Assembly (NCBI RefSeq): GCF_963678635.1
Contig: NC_087065.1
Coordinates: forward strand, 20,287,623-20,351,622
Origin: Symsagittifera roscoffensis
Lineage: Eukaryota > Xenacoelomorpha > Acoela > Convolutidae
Reading direction: 5' to 3'
Length of the DNA stretch: 64,000 nt
Made by a program: the position numbers and the translations under genes. Below are positions 52,939 to 64,000 of the stretch, one piece after another (positions within the stretch are counted from its first letter, which is position 1; each line of letters starts with the position of its first letter). The notes under the pieces were generated by a model. The model ran no database searches, was not told the origin of the DNA, and saw nothing but the letters and a program-made list of their open reading frames with translations.

Positions 52939-54417
52939 TTACATTTCACTGAAGGAATTTCGTAGAACTGTAATTCGATTGTTGCCAGAACATGTACCTC
53001 TAACTTGGTTAATATATTTCCATTTTTGTTGGATAGTGCTGAGAAGTGAAAAACAATTTTTTGAATGATCGAGTTGTTTACTTCTAATCAATTGGCTCAT
53101 TTGATTACGTAAAAACTGGTACTTTGACCAATTATCGCTTGTGCTTTGACTGCGATATGATATGAGTGAATTCTGATTCTTAGTCAACAATTGCTGACAT
53201 TCTGAATCGAACCATTCCGTTTTCAACACGTTTTTTGGTTTAAAATTACGAACAAACTTTTTTTCGATAGGAGCATGTTGCTGTAGAGCACAAGAAATTA
53301 CATAAATCATCGTCGAGAACATGTTTTGTGCGTCTGTACATTGATATAAGAGATACCAAGGAAGAGCGGAGAGTGAATTGCAAAATTCCTTTTTCTGATA
53401 ATTTTTCTTATTGAAAGTCGAAATTATCCTCGGTAAAATTTTGCCGCATTTTATATTTGTCAAAATAAATGAAGCAAATTGGTCGGTTTTATAAGGTGTA
53501 TCAAAACAAAATTCAATGCCAATTGTTTCATAGTCACTGATTATGTAGTCGATATGAGTTTTTGTTGTGGAACTAATTCTGGTCTCATCGTTTGGACAAA
53601 AAACCTTCAATCCATATGGAATAATTATAGAATCTAAATTTTCTTTTTCTTTGCTATCCAGATAATTTATGTTATAATCACCCAGAAGCGTAATTTTATT
53701 AGAAACTGAAATTGAATTATCTATGTTAAGCGTTAATTGTTCCAAAAAATCAATAAAGTTTGATCTGCTTGGGTTATAACACAAATTAACTAACATTTTT
53801 TCTTTACTCGAAATGTTAAATGTAGATTTACACTCAACCCACACTGCCTCATATTTTTCTTTATCAAATAAATTTAAATCAGGCCTCAATTTCGGAGCCA
53901 ATTTGACTGGTATATATAACAAAACGCCACCGCCTTTCTTTTTTACCGCTGATTGCCTATCATATCTGAACATCGCATGCGTTCTAGGTTGGAAATTCCA
54001 TAAATTGTCACTATCTTCTTTGTTAAGCCACGTTTCGGAAATTCCTATAATTGTATTTTCGCCCATATCATCAAGAAATTTTTTCAATTGCATCCGTTTT
54101 CTAATAATACTTTGAAAATTCAAATGAACAAATTTAAGATTTGCACAATTTTTTGAGCAGATACCGTAGACTGTTTCAATGGTTTCGATAGGACCAGGGT
54201 TTTTTTCAACATCCCCACTTTGGGTCAGTAACAACGCGAAAAGGAAAAGATGAGTCAGTGTGGTAGCTCTCCGCTCATTTATCCCACATTTCGTCGATAA
54301 TATCTTTTGCTGGCAGCTTAGATAGCCCCAGTAAACAATCGTTTTTTCTTTAGTTTCCATCTGAGCCTTGGAAATTAGAAAAATTGCACAAAACAACCAG
54401 AATTTAATATTCAGCAT
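52939..54417 (-). CDS. LINE ORF2 N-terminal part: signal-like peptide, 2A peptide and AP endonuclease
   Basis: Starting at the ATG at 54,417, residues 1-19 form a hydrophobic signal-peptide-like segment. A second hydrophobic run leads into the 2A motif GDVEKNPGP ending at Pro76. 2A peptides make the ribosome skip the Gly-Pro bond, here releasing a 75 aa leader from the downstream protein. An AP-type endonuclease follows, with the H-L-N-F-Q-S, I-S-E-T-W-L, G-D-Y-N-I and T-H-I-D-Y-I-I-S-D motifs. 2A-like sequences are known at the same place in several CR1/L2/Rex1-type LINEs of invertebrates. The frame ends at 52,939 by frameshift before the RT. Confidence 0.9.
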   Translation of the reverse strand: MLNIKFWLFCAIFLISKAQMETKEKTIVYWGYLSCQQKILSTKCGINERRATTLTHLFLFALLLTQSGDVEKNPGPIETIETVYGICSKNCANLKFVHLNFQSIIRKRMQLKKFLDDMGENTIIGISETWLNKEDSDNLWNFQPRTHAMFRYDRQSAVKKKGGGVLLYIPVKLAPKLRPDLNLFDKEKYEAVWVECKSTFNISSKEKMLVNLCYNPSRSNFIDFLEQLTLNIDNSISVSNKITLLGDYNINYLDSKEKENLDSIIIPYGLKVFCPNDETRISSTTKTHIDYIISDYETIGIEFCFDTPYKTDQFASFILTNIKCGKILPRIISTFNKKNYQKKEFCNSLSALPWYLLYQCTDAQNMFSTMIYVISCALQQHAPIEKKFVRNFKPKNVLKTEWFDSECQQLLTKNQNSLISYRSQSTSDNWSKYQFLRNQMSQLIRSKQLDHSKNCFSLLSTIQQKWKYINQVRGTCSGNNRITVLRNSFSEM

Positions 54418-54565
54418 AATAAGTTAAATAAATTAAATAATCGCCAAAGTTTGCACCAAGAAAAAATGCGAAACTAGTATTTCCTAAAAAATTTTGCACC
54501 GTTTTGGAAAAATTGTAACATTTCTGCCGTTTTTGGATCTAAATTTGATGATTGTTGGGTTTGCT

Positions 54566-55504
54566 TCATTCTGGGGCGGGTTGTAATCTCACATGTGTTT
54601 GCATTATTATCAGAACCTCTAAAAGAATCTCTAAAACTTTGCACCAAAAAATTTCAACACCCCCATCAGAAGGATGCGAACCATCCGAGCTAAGAGCACC
54701 GGTATTTTGACTAAAGTTTTTGTTTATGTCTAAAATATCCAATTTTACTTCGCCCAAGTCTTTTACATTCCGTACTAAATTAAGAATTTGCTTGTTTAGC
54801 TTCTGTACATTTGGATTAAAATCTTTTCTAAAAGCGCCTAAGGGAGTTACAGTACATAGTGAAATTGTTTCTGGGGAGAATTTATGATTTATGAGATAAA
54901 TTAGTTTTTCTAAGCTACTCACGGCTTCCTTTGCGTCGAAATCACTTGAGAGGCAGTCATTTATTCCAATTAGCGTAGTTACATGTTTAAAATGTCGCGA
55001 TTTACTGTTTCTCACGCGTTCCAGCAATGCAGAAATTTTGTGCCCACCAAATCCTCTCGCCAACACATTTTCCGATATTTGTTCCCCATTGATTCTGTTA
55101 ACAATTGAGTCTCCCAGTAATAGGCCAGAATATTCTCCTTCTCGTGGTAAAAATAAATGTTTTCGTTGCTGGTCGATATTTTCTTCTTGAATATTGGTTG
55201 CTTGTATTTTGATTTCTTGGTTATTCTTGCTTTCTTGGTTATTTTCGCTTCGTTTGTTCTGATTTCTGCTCCGAGTTCCAATCTTGCTCCATTCGTTTTC
55301 AAATTTGTTTTCTGTAATTTTCGAATTGCCCGTGTTTTTAAAATTTTCTAGATCAAAAAATTTGTTTCCTCTTTCTTCCTCTTTCGTTGATACAGTTAAG
55401 TTTTCGATAATTCGTTTAAAATAAGTAACATTTTCGACCAAGTCTTTATGCAGCTCGTATTTCAATTCGTCGTTCAAATTTCGGAAAGTTTCGAGGTCAA
55501 ACAT
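54566..55504 (-). CDS. LINE ORF1 protein with SGNH esterase domain
   Basis: The ORF is 312 codons from the ATG at 55,504; an in-frame upstream extension to 55,522 lacks an ATG. The N-terminal part is charged and Asn/Lys/Glu rich (about 30-120). The SGNH hydrolase domain has G-D-S at 131-133 (Ser133), G-I-N-D at 180-183 (Asn182), and D-x-x-H at 274-277 (Asp274, His277), all intact. Esterase-type ORF1 proteins are known in the CR1 clade, where they are thought to act on lipids or help RNP assembly. It is unbroken, unlike ORF2. No PHD or CCHC finger is seen. Confidence 0.87.
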   Translation of the reverse strand: MFDLETFRNLNDELKYELHKDLVENVTYFKRIIENLTVSTKEEERGNKFFDLENFKNTGNSKITENKFENEWSKIGTRSRNQNKRSENNQESKNNQEIKIQATNIQEENIDQQRKHLFLPREGEYSGLLLGDSIVNRINGEQISENVLARGFGGHKISALLERVRNSKSRHFKHVTTLIGINDCLSSDFDAKEAVSSLEKLIYLINHKFSPETISLCTVTPLGAFRKDFNPNVQKLNKQILNLVRNVKDLGEVKLDILDINKNFSQNTGALSSDGSHPSDGGVEIFWCKVLEILLEVLIIMQTHVRLQPAPE

Positions 55505-55524
55505 GTTGGCGATTAAAAGCAAAA

Positions 55525-56060
55525 TTAAACTCGATACGGGTTACGTTTCTTCAATAAGAACACGCATCTTGACACGAGAAAATATATATTAATCTATAAT
55601 GTGTAAAAAATCAAATTTTCGTCAAAAGTTGTTTTCTCAATTATTGTGACGAGTACGCAAGTGGCATTCACAATCTGTATTGCCAGGGATATTTTCTGCT
55701 TAAGAAAACTACCTGCCCTGGGTTAGTCGGTACACGTGCCCAAGTTCTAACAAAGCTTATTCTGAAAAATCTCAGAGCTAGGGCCAGAGTTAAAATTAAA
55801 CTCGATACGGGTTACGTTTCTTCAATAAGAACACGCATCTTGACACGAGAAAATATGTATTAATCTATAATGTGTAACAAATCAAATTTTCGTCAAAAGT
55901 TGTTTCGTCAATTATTGTGACGAGTACGCAAGTGGCATTCACAATCTGTATTGCCAGGGATATTTTCTGCTTAAGAAAACTACCTGCCCTGGGTTAGTCG
56001 GTACACGTGCCCAAGTTCTAACAAAGCTTATTCTGAAAAATTTCAGAGCTAGGGCCAGAG
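55525..56060 (-). repeat. Two tandem 271 bp monomers forming the LINE 5' UTR
   Basis: Copies at about 55,525-55,795 and 55,796-56,060 are almost identical, with only scattered substitutions (for example at the CTCAGAGCT/TTCAGAGCT position). They lie directly upstream of ORF1. Tandem 5' monomers that act as promoter units are known in mouse L1; a similar promoter role here is inferred. No ORF is present. Confidence 0.85.
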
Positions 56061-56086
56061 GCACGGTGATTTTCAAAGGCTATTGC

Positions 56087-56989
56087 TGTAACAGTCGCCT
56101 ACTTCGGTCACATATGAGGCTTAAGAAAAATAGGCCCTATAACCATTGGCTCAAGAGTCAGGGACGCTATCTCTTGTGTTTTTCTAACTCAAAAACGGTC
56201 GGAGCCAATTTGGTTCACTTGCGACATGAGACTAGAACCCGTTACAGCTTAAAGGCCACTACCAAAATACCCCCCCCCCACTCTAGAAAATAAGAACGTC
56301 CCCATACTTAGGTCTCAAAACACCCAAAATACACGAACGCCGTTAAAAACAGGGTCGGAAAATCCGTTAAGTTACTTTATATTGGACAGTGGAACTTTGA
56401 TCCATTTCAGATGGATCAACCTAAAACTCGCCTTACCTCAACATACTTATCACAAAATGCACTCGGGAAAATTAAATTAGGTACTTACATAGCAGCACAC
56501 TTGAGAATCAGAGTAATTAAGCAAATTAATAACTCTGGCATGAATATAATTGAATATAACTCGAGAAGTTTTCTAACAATGAGTTCCAATCAAAGGAAAT
56601 GAGTTTTAACTTGAGAATGTAGTTTTGGGCCTGAACCATTGGGAGACTTCAGTTGTCTACCTTTCCATTGAAGGTTCACTCTGGTTCAGTCGAATTCCGA
56701 TCTTCTTTCGTAATCACTCTGTCTCCTATATCAAGATAGGACAGCTCTACTCTCGTGGTTCTTATTATTATCTCGGAAATTGCGAATAGCAATTTCCCGC
56801 TCTTTTTTCTGTCACTTTCCCGCTATTGCGATTCGGTCGTTCTGATCTTATTTTTGATGTTTTTTAGTTGTCGCGAGAAATCTGAGCATGACAGGCTCAA
56901 TTCGAATTTTTGAAAAATTAAACTTCCTTCCAAAACCACGTATTTCGTATTCCTCAAGGTCAAACTTCCAGATATGACCAACTGGCACA
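56087..56989 (-). repeat. Element 2 3' LTR (~903 bp)
   Basis: On the minus strand it starts TGTGCCAGTTGG directly after the polypurine tract TCCGGGGAGTA (57,000-56,990). It ends at the complement of TGTAACAGTCGCC (56,087). Its length (903 bp) and both termini match Element 1 (TGTG... and ...GGCGA-TGTTACA type), while the interior is mostly diverged. Confidence 0.75.
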
Positions 56990-57000
56990 TACTCCCCGGA

Positions 57001-57432
57001 TTCAAGATCGATGATTTCCTCATAGCGTGCTGTTGTCTGTCAGTGAATCCCCAGAAACCCGAGTGTTGCTCAAGTTACAGTGCCAGTGGTCATTTACAGA
57101 AGTTTGCAGCAGACTTAAGTTTATCTACACCCGTAAATTCGCCACCATGTAAATTTTTCACACTATCGCTAAACAGCAATCAAAATCTGCACACACCTGC
57201 ACCATTGAATTTTCGCGTTTTAAGCTAGTATTTAAAATTTCTTTTGTCCTATTCAATCAGGAAATTGTCATGCAGCCTTTTGATTTATATAATAGATATA
57301 ACATATTAATAACAATATCTCTTTGTTAAAACTTCTTTTTCGTGAACCCAGATTTCATCCAAGTTCACCCTCGAGCCCTTTTCCTTCCCTCTCAAGGCTC
57401 AAGACTCTAGAATTCCCCATTGAGCTACCTGC
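57001..57432 (-). other. Element 2 3' untranslated region
   Basis: This lies between the pseudogene end and the polypurine tract. It is about half as long as the corresponding region of Element 1, and no ORF or clear hairpin was recognised. Confidence 0.45.
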
Positions 57433-60400
57433 TCATCTCGCGTTCTTCGCCTTCGAGGTACCAGACCCAGACGTATTTGACACCGTAATCTGCTTCAACA
57501 GTACCTCTTCATCATCGGAGCTAATCACGATCTCTTCCCAGGCTTTCAGCTGTTCATAGGACCGCATCCATTCCCTTTGTTCCTGCAATCCCTTTGCTTG
57601 GTTGGGCAAACTCTTCATCCTCGACTCCCGGTTCAAGCAGAAGGAATTGTGCAGACTCAGGTTCACGTTCTTCGCCAAGTCTTCCTCGATTGTTTCTTGA
57701 CACTCTACCAACTCTTTTCCAACCCGTCGTGATCGCATTTCGATGGGTCAGCAGAGGTCTCTTGAAAGCCTCCGGTCCTATCTCGGCCCGGAACTGTCGA
57801 TTTTCCTTTTGATATTTCTTCATATGATCTTTCGTTACCATGTACAACCAGGATGTCAACGTCGCTCGAAACCAAGGAAAGAACCTTATGCGGCTCCATA
57901 CATGTCTGACTTCCATTGGTATGGCGAATACCTTGCATGCAGTCTCAAACAACTCAAGTCTCCTGCTGTAATCTATGGCGTATATCGACTCCGCCGTTGG
58001 CGTCTTCGACTCCCGATACTTCGTTACATTTTCTTCAATCCATCATAGAGCGATCATCGTGCTCACCACCAAGATCGTCACCTTCTGCTGATGATTGGGC
58101 AGTCCTAACGACCGAATTTCTTCCACATCCCAGATCAGGCAGAGGTTTGCGTGATCCGGATAACACACTGTTTGTGCCAGACAGTGACATGGACATTCCC
58201 CATGTGTGAGGTCAATACTCCTAAGGTTGCGCTCTCCCGAGGCTTCTAGGAGAGGCTCAAGTTCCATCATCTTCTCGTGTATCGCATCGTTCTCCTCCAT
58301 GTTTGGAGCACCACCCCTATATTTCCCGATCACGTTTTGTCTCTCGTGGGCACTTGTGTTTTTACTTTCCAAACCCAAAAGTTCTTCCCCCCAGATTTCA
58401 CTCAAGTCATCCCTCTGTTCTCTCGGCACTGTCCCTCGGTTTTTCCTAAACAACCTGTGTGAGTGATGGGCACTGAGAAGGCCTTGTCTATTAATACTCT
58501 TTGGCTGGATACCTCCACCATCGCCATGTGCAATGGGTAGTGGCTGCTGCATAGGTTGGCCATCACTGACCCCACTAAGGACTTCGCATTTAGAGGCAGA
58601 CCATATGCTTCGCTCATAGGAAATCCCATTTCCGCTTCAAGTCCAACCTTCCAGCTCTTGATGTGTTTCTGGGTTACCTGCAACACCCCGGGCCATGACT
58701 CCACACTCAACGCGGTCACCAAGTGGTGTTCAGACTCTAGCCTCTCCAGTGACTGCAGACTGCACATTCTCGAGAAGAATCCCAGAGCTGTTGCTAAATT
58801 CACCGTGGTACTCGCGTAACATTCAGCCACTATCTGTACTTCACTCTTCTCCCTCTCTGTGATGTCTTCAAACCAGGTGACTAGATCTTCTTTTTGGAAG
58901 GACTGTATCCTAACGCATGACCGTCCATCACAGGTGTGCTCGCCATTTCCACACGTCGAGTCAAGACAACTGCCCGGCTCCATTTTCTCCAACGACCCTA
59001 GTTTACTCGTCGCTTCGCTTGACTCCTTCATCTGAGGCAAGATCAGCTTGTGCACTATACTCAATGTTGCCAGATCTTCGTCCTCCGCCGGTGCTAATCT
59101 CACTCGCTCCGTGACTTCCTCGATCAAGCTCGCATGGGGATGTGGGCACCAGGAGGGCCTCCGCAATTTCCACACCATTCCCAGATTCGCGACCAACATG
59201 CCATTCCCGTTACCCATCTTCAGCTCGACTCTTTTACTTGAGCGCGGCACGCTTATCACCTCTGGTGTTTTCTCGAGAACCAAACCCAAGCTCAGTCTCT
59301 CTCTCTCTCTACTGTGTCTATTTCCACTATCTTCTCTGTACAGAACTTTAGTAGCTCCGCCACCTCGTAGTTTCTGTGAGTCCAAGAAAGGGTTGTACGC
59401 CATCCCCATCACTCCAGACACATACTGGTATTCTCCCTTCTTATTGGGTTTCAAGTACTCTCCTGACGAGGCCAAGTTACGGTACACGTCGTGTTTCTCC
59501 TCGAACTTCTTGTTGTAGAATCTCCGTATCTCATCTAACTTCCTGTGGCTCTCTAGAGACTGCCTGGAACCATCCTCCTTTTCTATCCCAGTACTCTGGT
59601 ATACATTCAAGATGACTGCTGAGACTCTCCTTTCCATTGCTTTGCTCCCAGTTGCTCTTTGCTGGCATGCTAGGATGGTGCTGTCAGTCATCACCGACAT
59701 TATCCACCTCAAGAAATAAGTAGCGTCTTTCCTCCTTGCCAGGCTCAAGCCTGTGTTATCCCTAGCAACGTGTTGCATCAATGTCTGATATATTTCTAGA
59801 CTTTTTCCACCCAATTTCAACTTGTCGTGCGAGGTCAGCGTTTCCAACTCTATCCCCACCAGGCTCCACGCGAACATCAATTGGCCTGCTGTTCTAACAA
59901 AGGGATTTGCCATCAATGGCGATGCCGATGAGGATGTCCTCATCGCTTCTTCAAAATAATCCCTCAACAAGTTCTGCCAAGTTCTCCTCAGATGGCTCCC
60001 CAATTCCAATTTGTTAATATCAGCCTTCTGCTGGGTAGCCCAGTTGCGTCGCTTGCGTGACACTCCACTGTCAATTTTCTTTAGGCAGTCTTCCAGTTCC
60101 TTCAATGTTTCCAGGGCCACCCACCACGGCCGTGGTGTTCCTCGTTTTATTCTTCTCAAGAGGATCACTAGTTACTTGCTTCCAAGTGGCCTGGTGTTCA
60201 TTTGAGACCCATTCTTTGCCAATGTCTACTTCCCATGTCTGCCCGCTCGTCGAACCTCGTTTCATCTTCGTCCTCTGAGGCTTGAAGTCTTCTTCCGTTG
60301 TCGAGTTGGTGGGAACCTCCATTTCTCTTTCTACTTCGTGCAATTTCCTTGGTTCGTAGCTACTCTTGTAGGCTGCCGTCTTCCATCGTGCCAGAACCAT

Positions 60401-63400
60401 GGGGGCCGTCTCTCTCAGCTTTTTCTCCGAGACTGCATCCATCGAGGGACTACCCAACCCTTCTACCTCTCTCGTTCTCTTGCGAGACTTAACGTCTTTA
60501 CCTGGGGGCGTTGCCGTTATCATCACTGATTCGACCTCTTTGTCTCCATCCAACCCTTCCAACTCTTGCCTCCCCCCTGCTCGAGCCTTAAGGATATTAA
60601 TATTTTTAATTGTATTACTAGTCTCGACCTTACCCCCTTACACCTTCAATTATTTTAATGACAGTTTTTTGTTTCAGAGTAGAGCTGTCTTTACATTCGT
60701 CTTTTTTGGTCTTCAGTGGTGCCTTTCTCAATTCGACCATCTTGCTCAGCATCTCTCCTCTTGCTTTTTCATCCAGACCTGTTCCCATCAGGACAGGTTC
60801 TCCGAACTTCACCACCGTGTCCCACAGTTCTTCTTTGAAATTGTCTAGTGTGATCTCGCTATTCACTTCTCTATTAAACTCTCTCAAGAATTCTCGCCAA
60901 GCGTTCTCATCTAGAGTCCCTAGGAACATGGTCTTGTTTCCTTCGAAGGTATTCTTTTCTCTTTCTTCTGCACTCAAGAGTTTCATTCCCATATTAGAAG
61001 TCTCGCTCGTCAGTGGCAACTCTAGATTCTTGCGGGGAGATGAGGTCAGAGGTGGCGTGGCAGTGTCTGCCCAATATTCTCCGCTCAGATCTTTCAACAG
61101 TTCTTGAGTGGTGAAGTCCTCCTCTGCTGGTTTTGGTTCAAGCGTGTTCCCCACTTCCATCTCCTCTCCTGCCTCACTGAGGGTCTAATCCATGCTTTCT
61201 TCTCCTTCTCTTAAGTATCCTCCTGAACCGATCTTCTACAGGTCCGCTTCTTTTGTCTCCAGGGTTGCCCACCGACAGGAGTGATGGTGTCGTTGGATCT
61301 GATTTCTTGTATTCCGTCAGAGCCACATACAACGGGCCAGCTGCATCCAGCTCTTCCCCTTCCTGTCTCATCTCCACCTGTTCCAGTCCGTAAGGCGCCC
61401 GGTATTTTCTCGTGGCAAACTTCAATTCGTCTTTTAGTGCAATGTTTCCTTCTTCTACAATCATCCTGCCATCCTCCCACACCGGTAACATATTCTCCAA
61501 ACCCGCCCAATCAAGCGTTCTCAAGATCTTTCGTACCTCGAATTTTGGGGGCATTGAGCCTCTCATTTTCTTCGCTTGAGTCGTCCAGGAGTTTATTTTT
61601 ATATCACAGGTGTGAAAATAGACCGCTGCGGTATAGCCGATGAATAGGGGGTCCCAGCCATCGGTGAATTCCCTTTGCTCCCTCTCCGCCGCTGCTCTCG
61701 CGAACAGGGATGGGACCACTAGGGAACTGTTTATTCCCAGGGTCATTCTTCTGACCGCTGGGAACTCGGGAATGGTTGCTGGCAAGATTTCCTTCTCTAG
61801 TATTGCCTCTAGCTCCCTTTTCACCAAGTCGAAGCTCTTCTTCCACGCGGGAATCCTCAAGACCTCTTGTCCACTCGCCGTCAGGGGATTCAATTTCCAG
61901 AACTTGGGATAAGTTTCGATGGGGCCTTCACGTTTCCCCCCATCCTGCACTGCAGTTGTCCTCGGAAGTTATATACCATCAACTCGGGATCTTTCACTTT
62001 TCCAAAGAGTACCGTGTTACTCATTTGCGCCCTCAGCACCTCTTGCTGACACCAGTTGAGCGCCGTCCCATCCAACACACTTATCAGGCTCAAGTGTGTC
62101 ACGGAGTTGCGGTAAGCCGTCACTAGAGGATCTGGAAACGCGTATGTTACAGCTGGTCCGTAAATGCAGGTTACGACCTCCTCCAGCCCCCGGATTATCC
62201 CCATTGGATCCGATCTCATCGCCAGGCACAGGTCTTTCAACAGAGGCATACCACCATTCACTTGTCTCCGTTCATCTTTCGTCTTCGGATTCTTTTCCTC
62301 GCCAGTCATATGTCGATTCTGCATCAGGAGATACTCCACCAGCAGCGTCTTTAGTCCCGCAGCACATTTATATGTAGGTGTCTATGCTCGAGTGGGTTTT
62401 CCCCATCGATAGGGCTCCCCATATTTCGTCAGTCGATGAAATGACACCAGCTCACCATGGGTCAGGAGCATCAGTGCCAGATATTCGTCAATCCGTAGTG
62501 TTTCCACACCCCGACTGAACATATACGCTGGACCCATGTTGAATAGGTACCTCGGGTAAACTAGGTACAGTTCCAATAACAGGCTGAGGGTATGCTCACT
62601 ATTTCTTGTACAAAGGCTCCAAAAATGGTCTCCTTTGCACCAAACACTCCAGCCATGAACTCCTTCTCCCAACAAGGACTCAAGAACTTGAGAATCTCGT
62701 GCTCTTTTCTTGTCTTCAGCTCGCCCTTTGCGTGCTCCCTTCAGAATCCCCCAATTGTGACCTCGTTTGCAGCCGTGACGAACCTGGTCACCGTCATCTC
62801 CCTACTCTCGGCCACTTCCAACTGCTCCTCAAGAAAACTCCAGATTTGCTTCACAAGAGGTGGGGCATTCTCCTTTGTCTTCTCTGTGGCGTTTTCTAGC
62901 CTTGGTGTTAGGAACGGCCACCTGCCTCTTTCTTGCGTCAGTCGGTACACCATCGACTCCAGTTGCTTCTCTGTTGCAGCCACATTTTTCCTCTCATTAC
63001 TTGGTCCCATCGACTTACTGGTGGAACTCGTGATGGTCAAATCCATACTTCGAAACCACAAGCTGGCCGTCAAGTGACTTATTATTGGGTGGTCGTCCTC
63101 TATAGCCGGACTGAACTTGAGTTGTCTGACGAAGTTCGACATCTCTAGCAAGAGGACCTCGTCCAATACAATGAGGATATCTGCTAACTCATAGAAGCCC
63201 CTCAACGCGTGGGATACATCCGCCCACGCCGCCGCCAGTTCTGACTTGCGAAGCCTCAAGTTCGTCGGTTCCAACTCTCGATTGGGAGCTGCCATCAGGA
63301 TCCGCCATGTATTCCCCTCGGCTAATAAGATCAAAACCGCATACACAAACTGCAGAGCGGGAGGCATGCTCGCGTACCCGGGAGACTTCGTGAACACCAC

Positions 63401-64000
63401 TCTTGTTTTGGACCCAAATCGTGAGGCGACGTTCTCCTGCACCTCAGTCATTGCTGCAAATAACGTCTGGATAGCTTCCCAGATTCACTTCGACGCCGGC
63501 TCATCGCCCTTGAGTTGCTCAAGAAACCCAGTCGCATGCAGGTGGTCATTCATTCCTGCAAACAGTAGTAGCTCGGGCTCGCAAGGCATCTCCGATTTTA
63601 TCGCGACCACCAGGGTTAACATTTGGTTCAACTCAGGCCCTGGCAGCGAGTATATCAAAATCTCCGGCCAGAACAACTTGGGAGACGTTCCCTCGAAGTC
63701 CGATCACGCTACGATGATCACCCTCGCGGCAGCTGGATCTGCTCTGTCGTAAACTGCCAAGGTCTTGGCCAATTGGGCGTTCCCACAGGGTTTCCCATAT
63801 CTAGGGTCGTCCGCCAATCTCGTACCCTCATAAGCGGCATCTGCCAGTTCCATTTCTCTTGGGTCCAATAGTTTGTCCACCACCCTCAACTGCGCTGCAG
63901 TTACCAACCTGATTCTGGCATTGCTCGTTCGGTGCTTAGGGGGCTCCACTATGAGTCCCGGACTCCCCAGCAACTTGAGAGGTCTGTAATTGATAGGTCC
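57433..64000 (-). pseudogene. Broken homologue of the 2,275 aa protein (5' end outside window)
   Basis: Fragments in the correct order match most of accessory ORF C. The F-A-G-x-N-D-H-L-H segment lies near 63,555. The longest intact piece (588 codons, 60,168-58,402) carries the Y-V-S-G-x-x-G-x-A-Y-N-P-F-L block and the P-G-S-C Cys/His cluster. The H-x-E-x-P-C-H-C-L-x-Q-T block (about 58,205-58,155) follows in another frame. In-frame stops include TGA at 63,704, 63,485 and 62,741 and TAG at 62,382. Frame changes occur near 62,600-62,675, 61,890-61,950, 61,160 and after 58,450. At 62,741 the TGA stands where Element 1 has Trp. The sequence reads out of the window at 64,000. It is a decayed gene, useful mainly as a comparison for ORF C. 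Confidence 0.85.

Larger units (their letters stand above)
51292..56060 (-). mobile_element. CR1/L2-like non-LTR retrotransposon (defective)
   Basis: From its 5' end (right) it comprises two 271 bp monomers, ORF1 with an esterase domain, and ORF2 with signal-like peptide, 2A, AP endonuclease and reverse transcriptase. An SGNH esterase in ORF1 together with an APE endonuclease fits the CR1/L2 group. Damage includes a frameshift between endonuclease and RT (about 52,945) and a deletion removing the RT catalytic box (about 52,125). There is no 3' UTR before the Element 1 LTR, and ORF2 runs straight into LTR sequence. Either Element 1 inserted near the end of this LINE or the LINE end was lost. 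Confidence 0.85.
56087..64000 (-). mobile_element. Element 2: decayed relative of Element 1 (3' part; continues beyond window)
   Basis: A 3' LTR (56,989-56,087), a polypurine tract identical to that of Element 1, and a broken homologue of the 2,275 aa ORF lie in the same order as in Element 1 but on the minus strand. The two elements thus face each other tail to tail with the LINE between them. The protein remnants differ clearly from Element 1, so it is a different, older family member. Its 5' half (gag, pol, macrodomain and SGNH ORFs, if any) lies outside the window. Confidence 0.85.

Overview
The window reads as nuclear DNA of an invertebrate metazoan. It has AT-rich flanks with spliced genes, tRNA-derived SINEs, a CR1/L2-type LINE carrying a 2A peptide, and very large LTR retroelements. 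A tunicate-like host would fit, but nothing here proves the lineage. No bacterial, organellar, rRNA or CRISPR features are seen.

Host part (1-24,654). Two minus-strand genes can be modelled from matching splice phases. One is a TMEM86-type lysoplasmalogenase with two coding exons (12,739-12,487 and 3,766-3,249) split by an 8.7 kb repeat-filled intron. The other is a seven-exon gene (23,751 down to 16,801) for an acidic, serine-rich, probably nuclear protein with an AT-hook-like basic patch and an LD-like leucine motif. I do not recognise its family. Introns and spacers hold SINE-like repeats, a fold-back minisatellite, and several small dispersed repeat families.

Retroelement part (24,655-64,000). 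Element 1 (+ strand, 24,655-51,291, about 26.6 kb) is a young Ty3/gypsy-like element with 914 and 921 bp LTRs that are almost identical. It has a 3 kb structured leader with about 15 copies of a CCGGARGGGT motif, a 1,946-codon Gag-PR-RT-RNaseH ORF, and an integrase ORF broken by a nested duplication. Three accessory ORFs follow: a TARG1/OARD1-like macrodomain protein (268 aa), an SGNH-hydrolase protein (690 aa) and a 2,275 aa protein of no family I recognise. The 3' polypurine tract sequence recurs inside the integrase and macrodomain ORFs. A minus-strand CR1/L2-like LINE (51,292-56,060) abuts its 3' LTR. The LINE has an esterase ORF1, a signal-like peptide plus 2A at the start of ORF2, an endonuclease, an RT whose catalytic YADD box is deleted, and two 271 bp 5' monomers. 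Beyond it lies Element 2 (minus strand, 56,087 to past the window end), a decayed relative. It keeps the same polypurine tract and LTR termini and a broken homologue of the 2,275 aa protein.

Working together: LTRs, leader, PBS and PPT frame a reverse-transcription cycle run by Gag-Pol. The accessory proteins are probably made from spliced RNAs (a strong 3' splice site lies at 40,528). Their roles are unknown, but the preservation of the giant protein in a second, divergent element argues that it matters to this lineage of elements.
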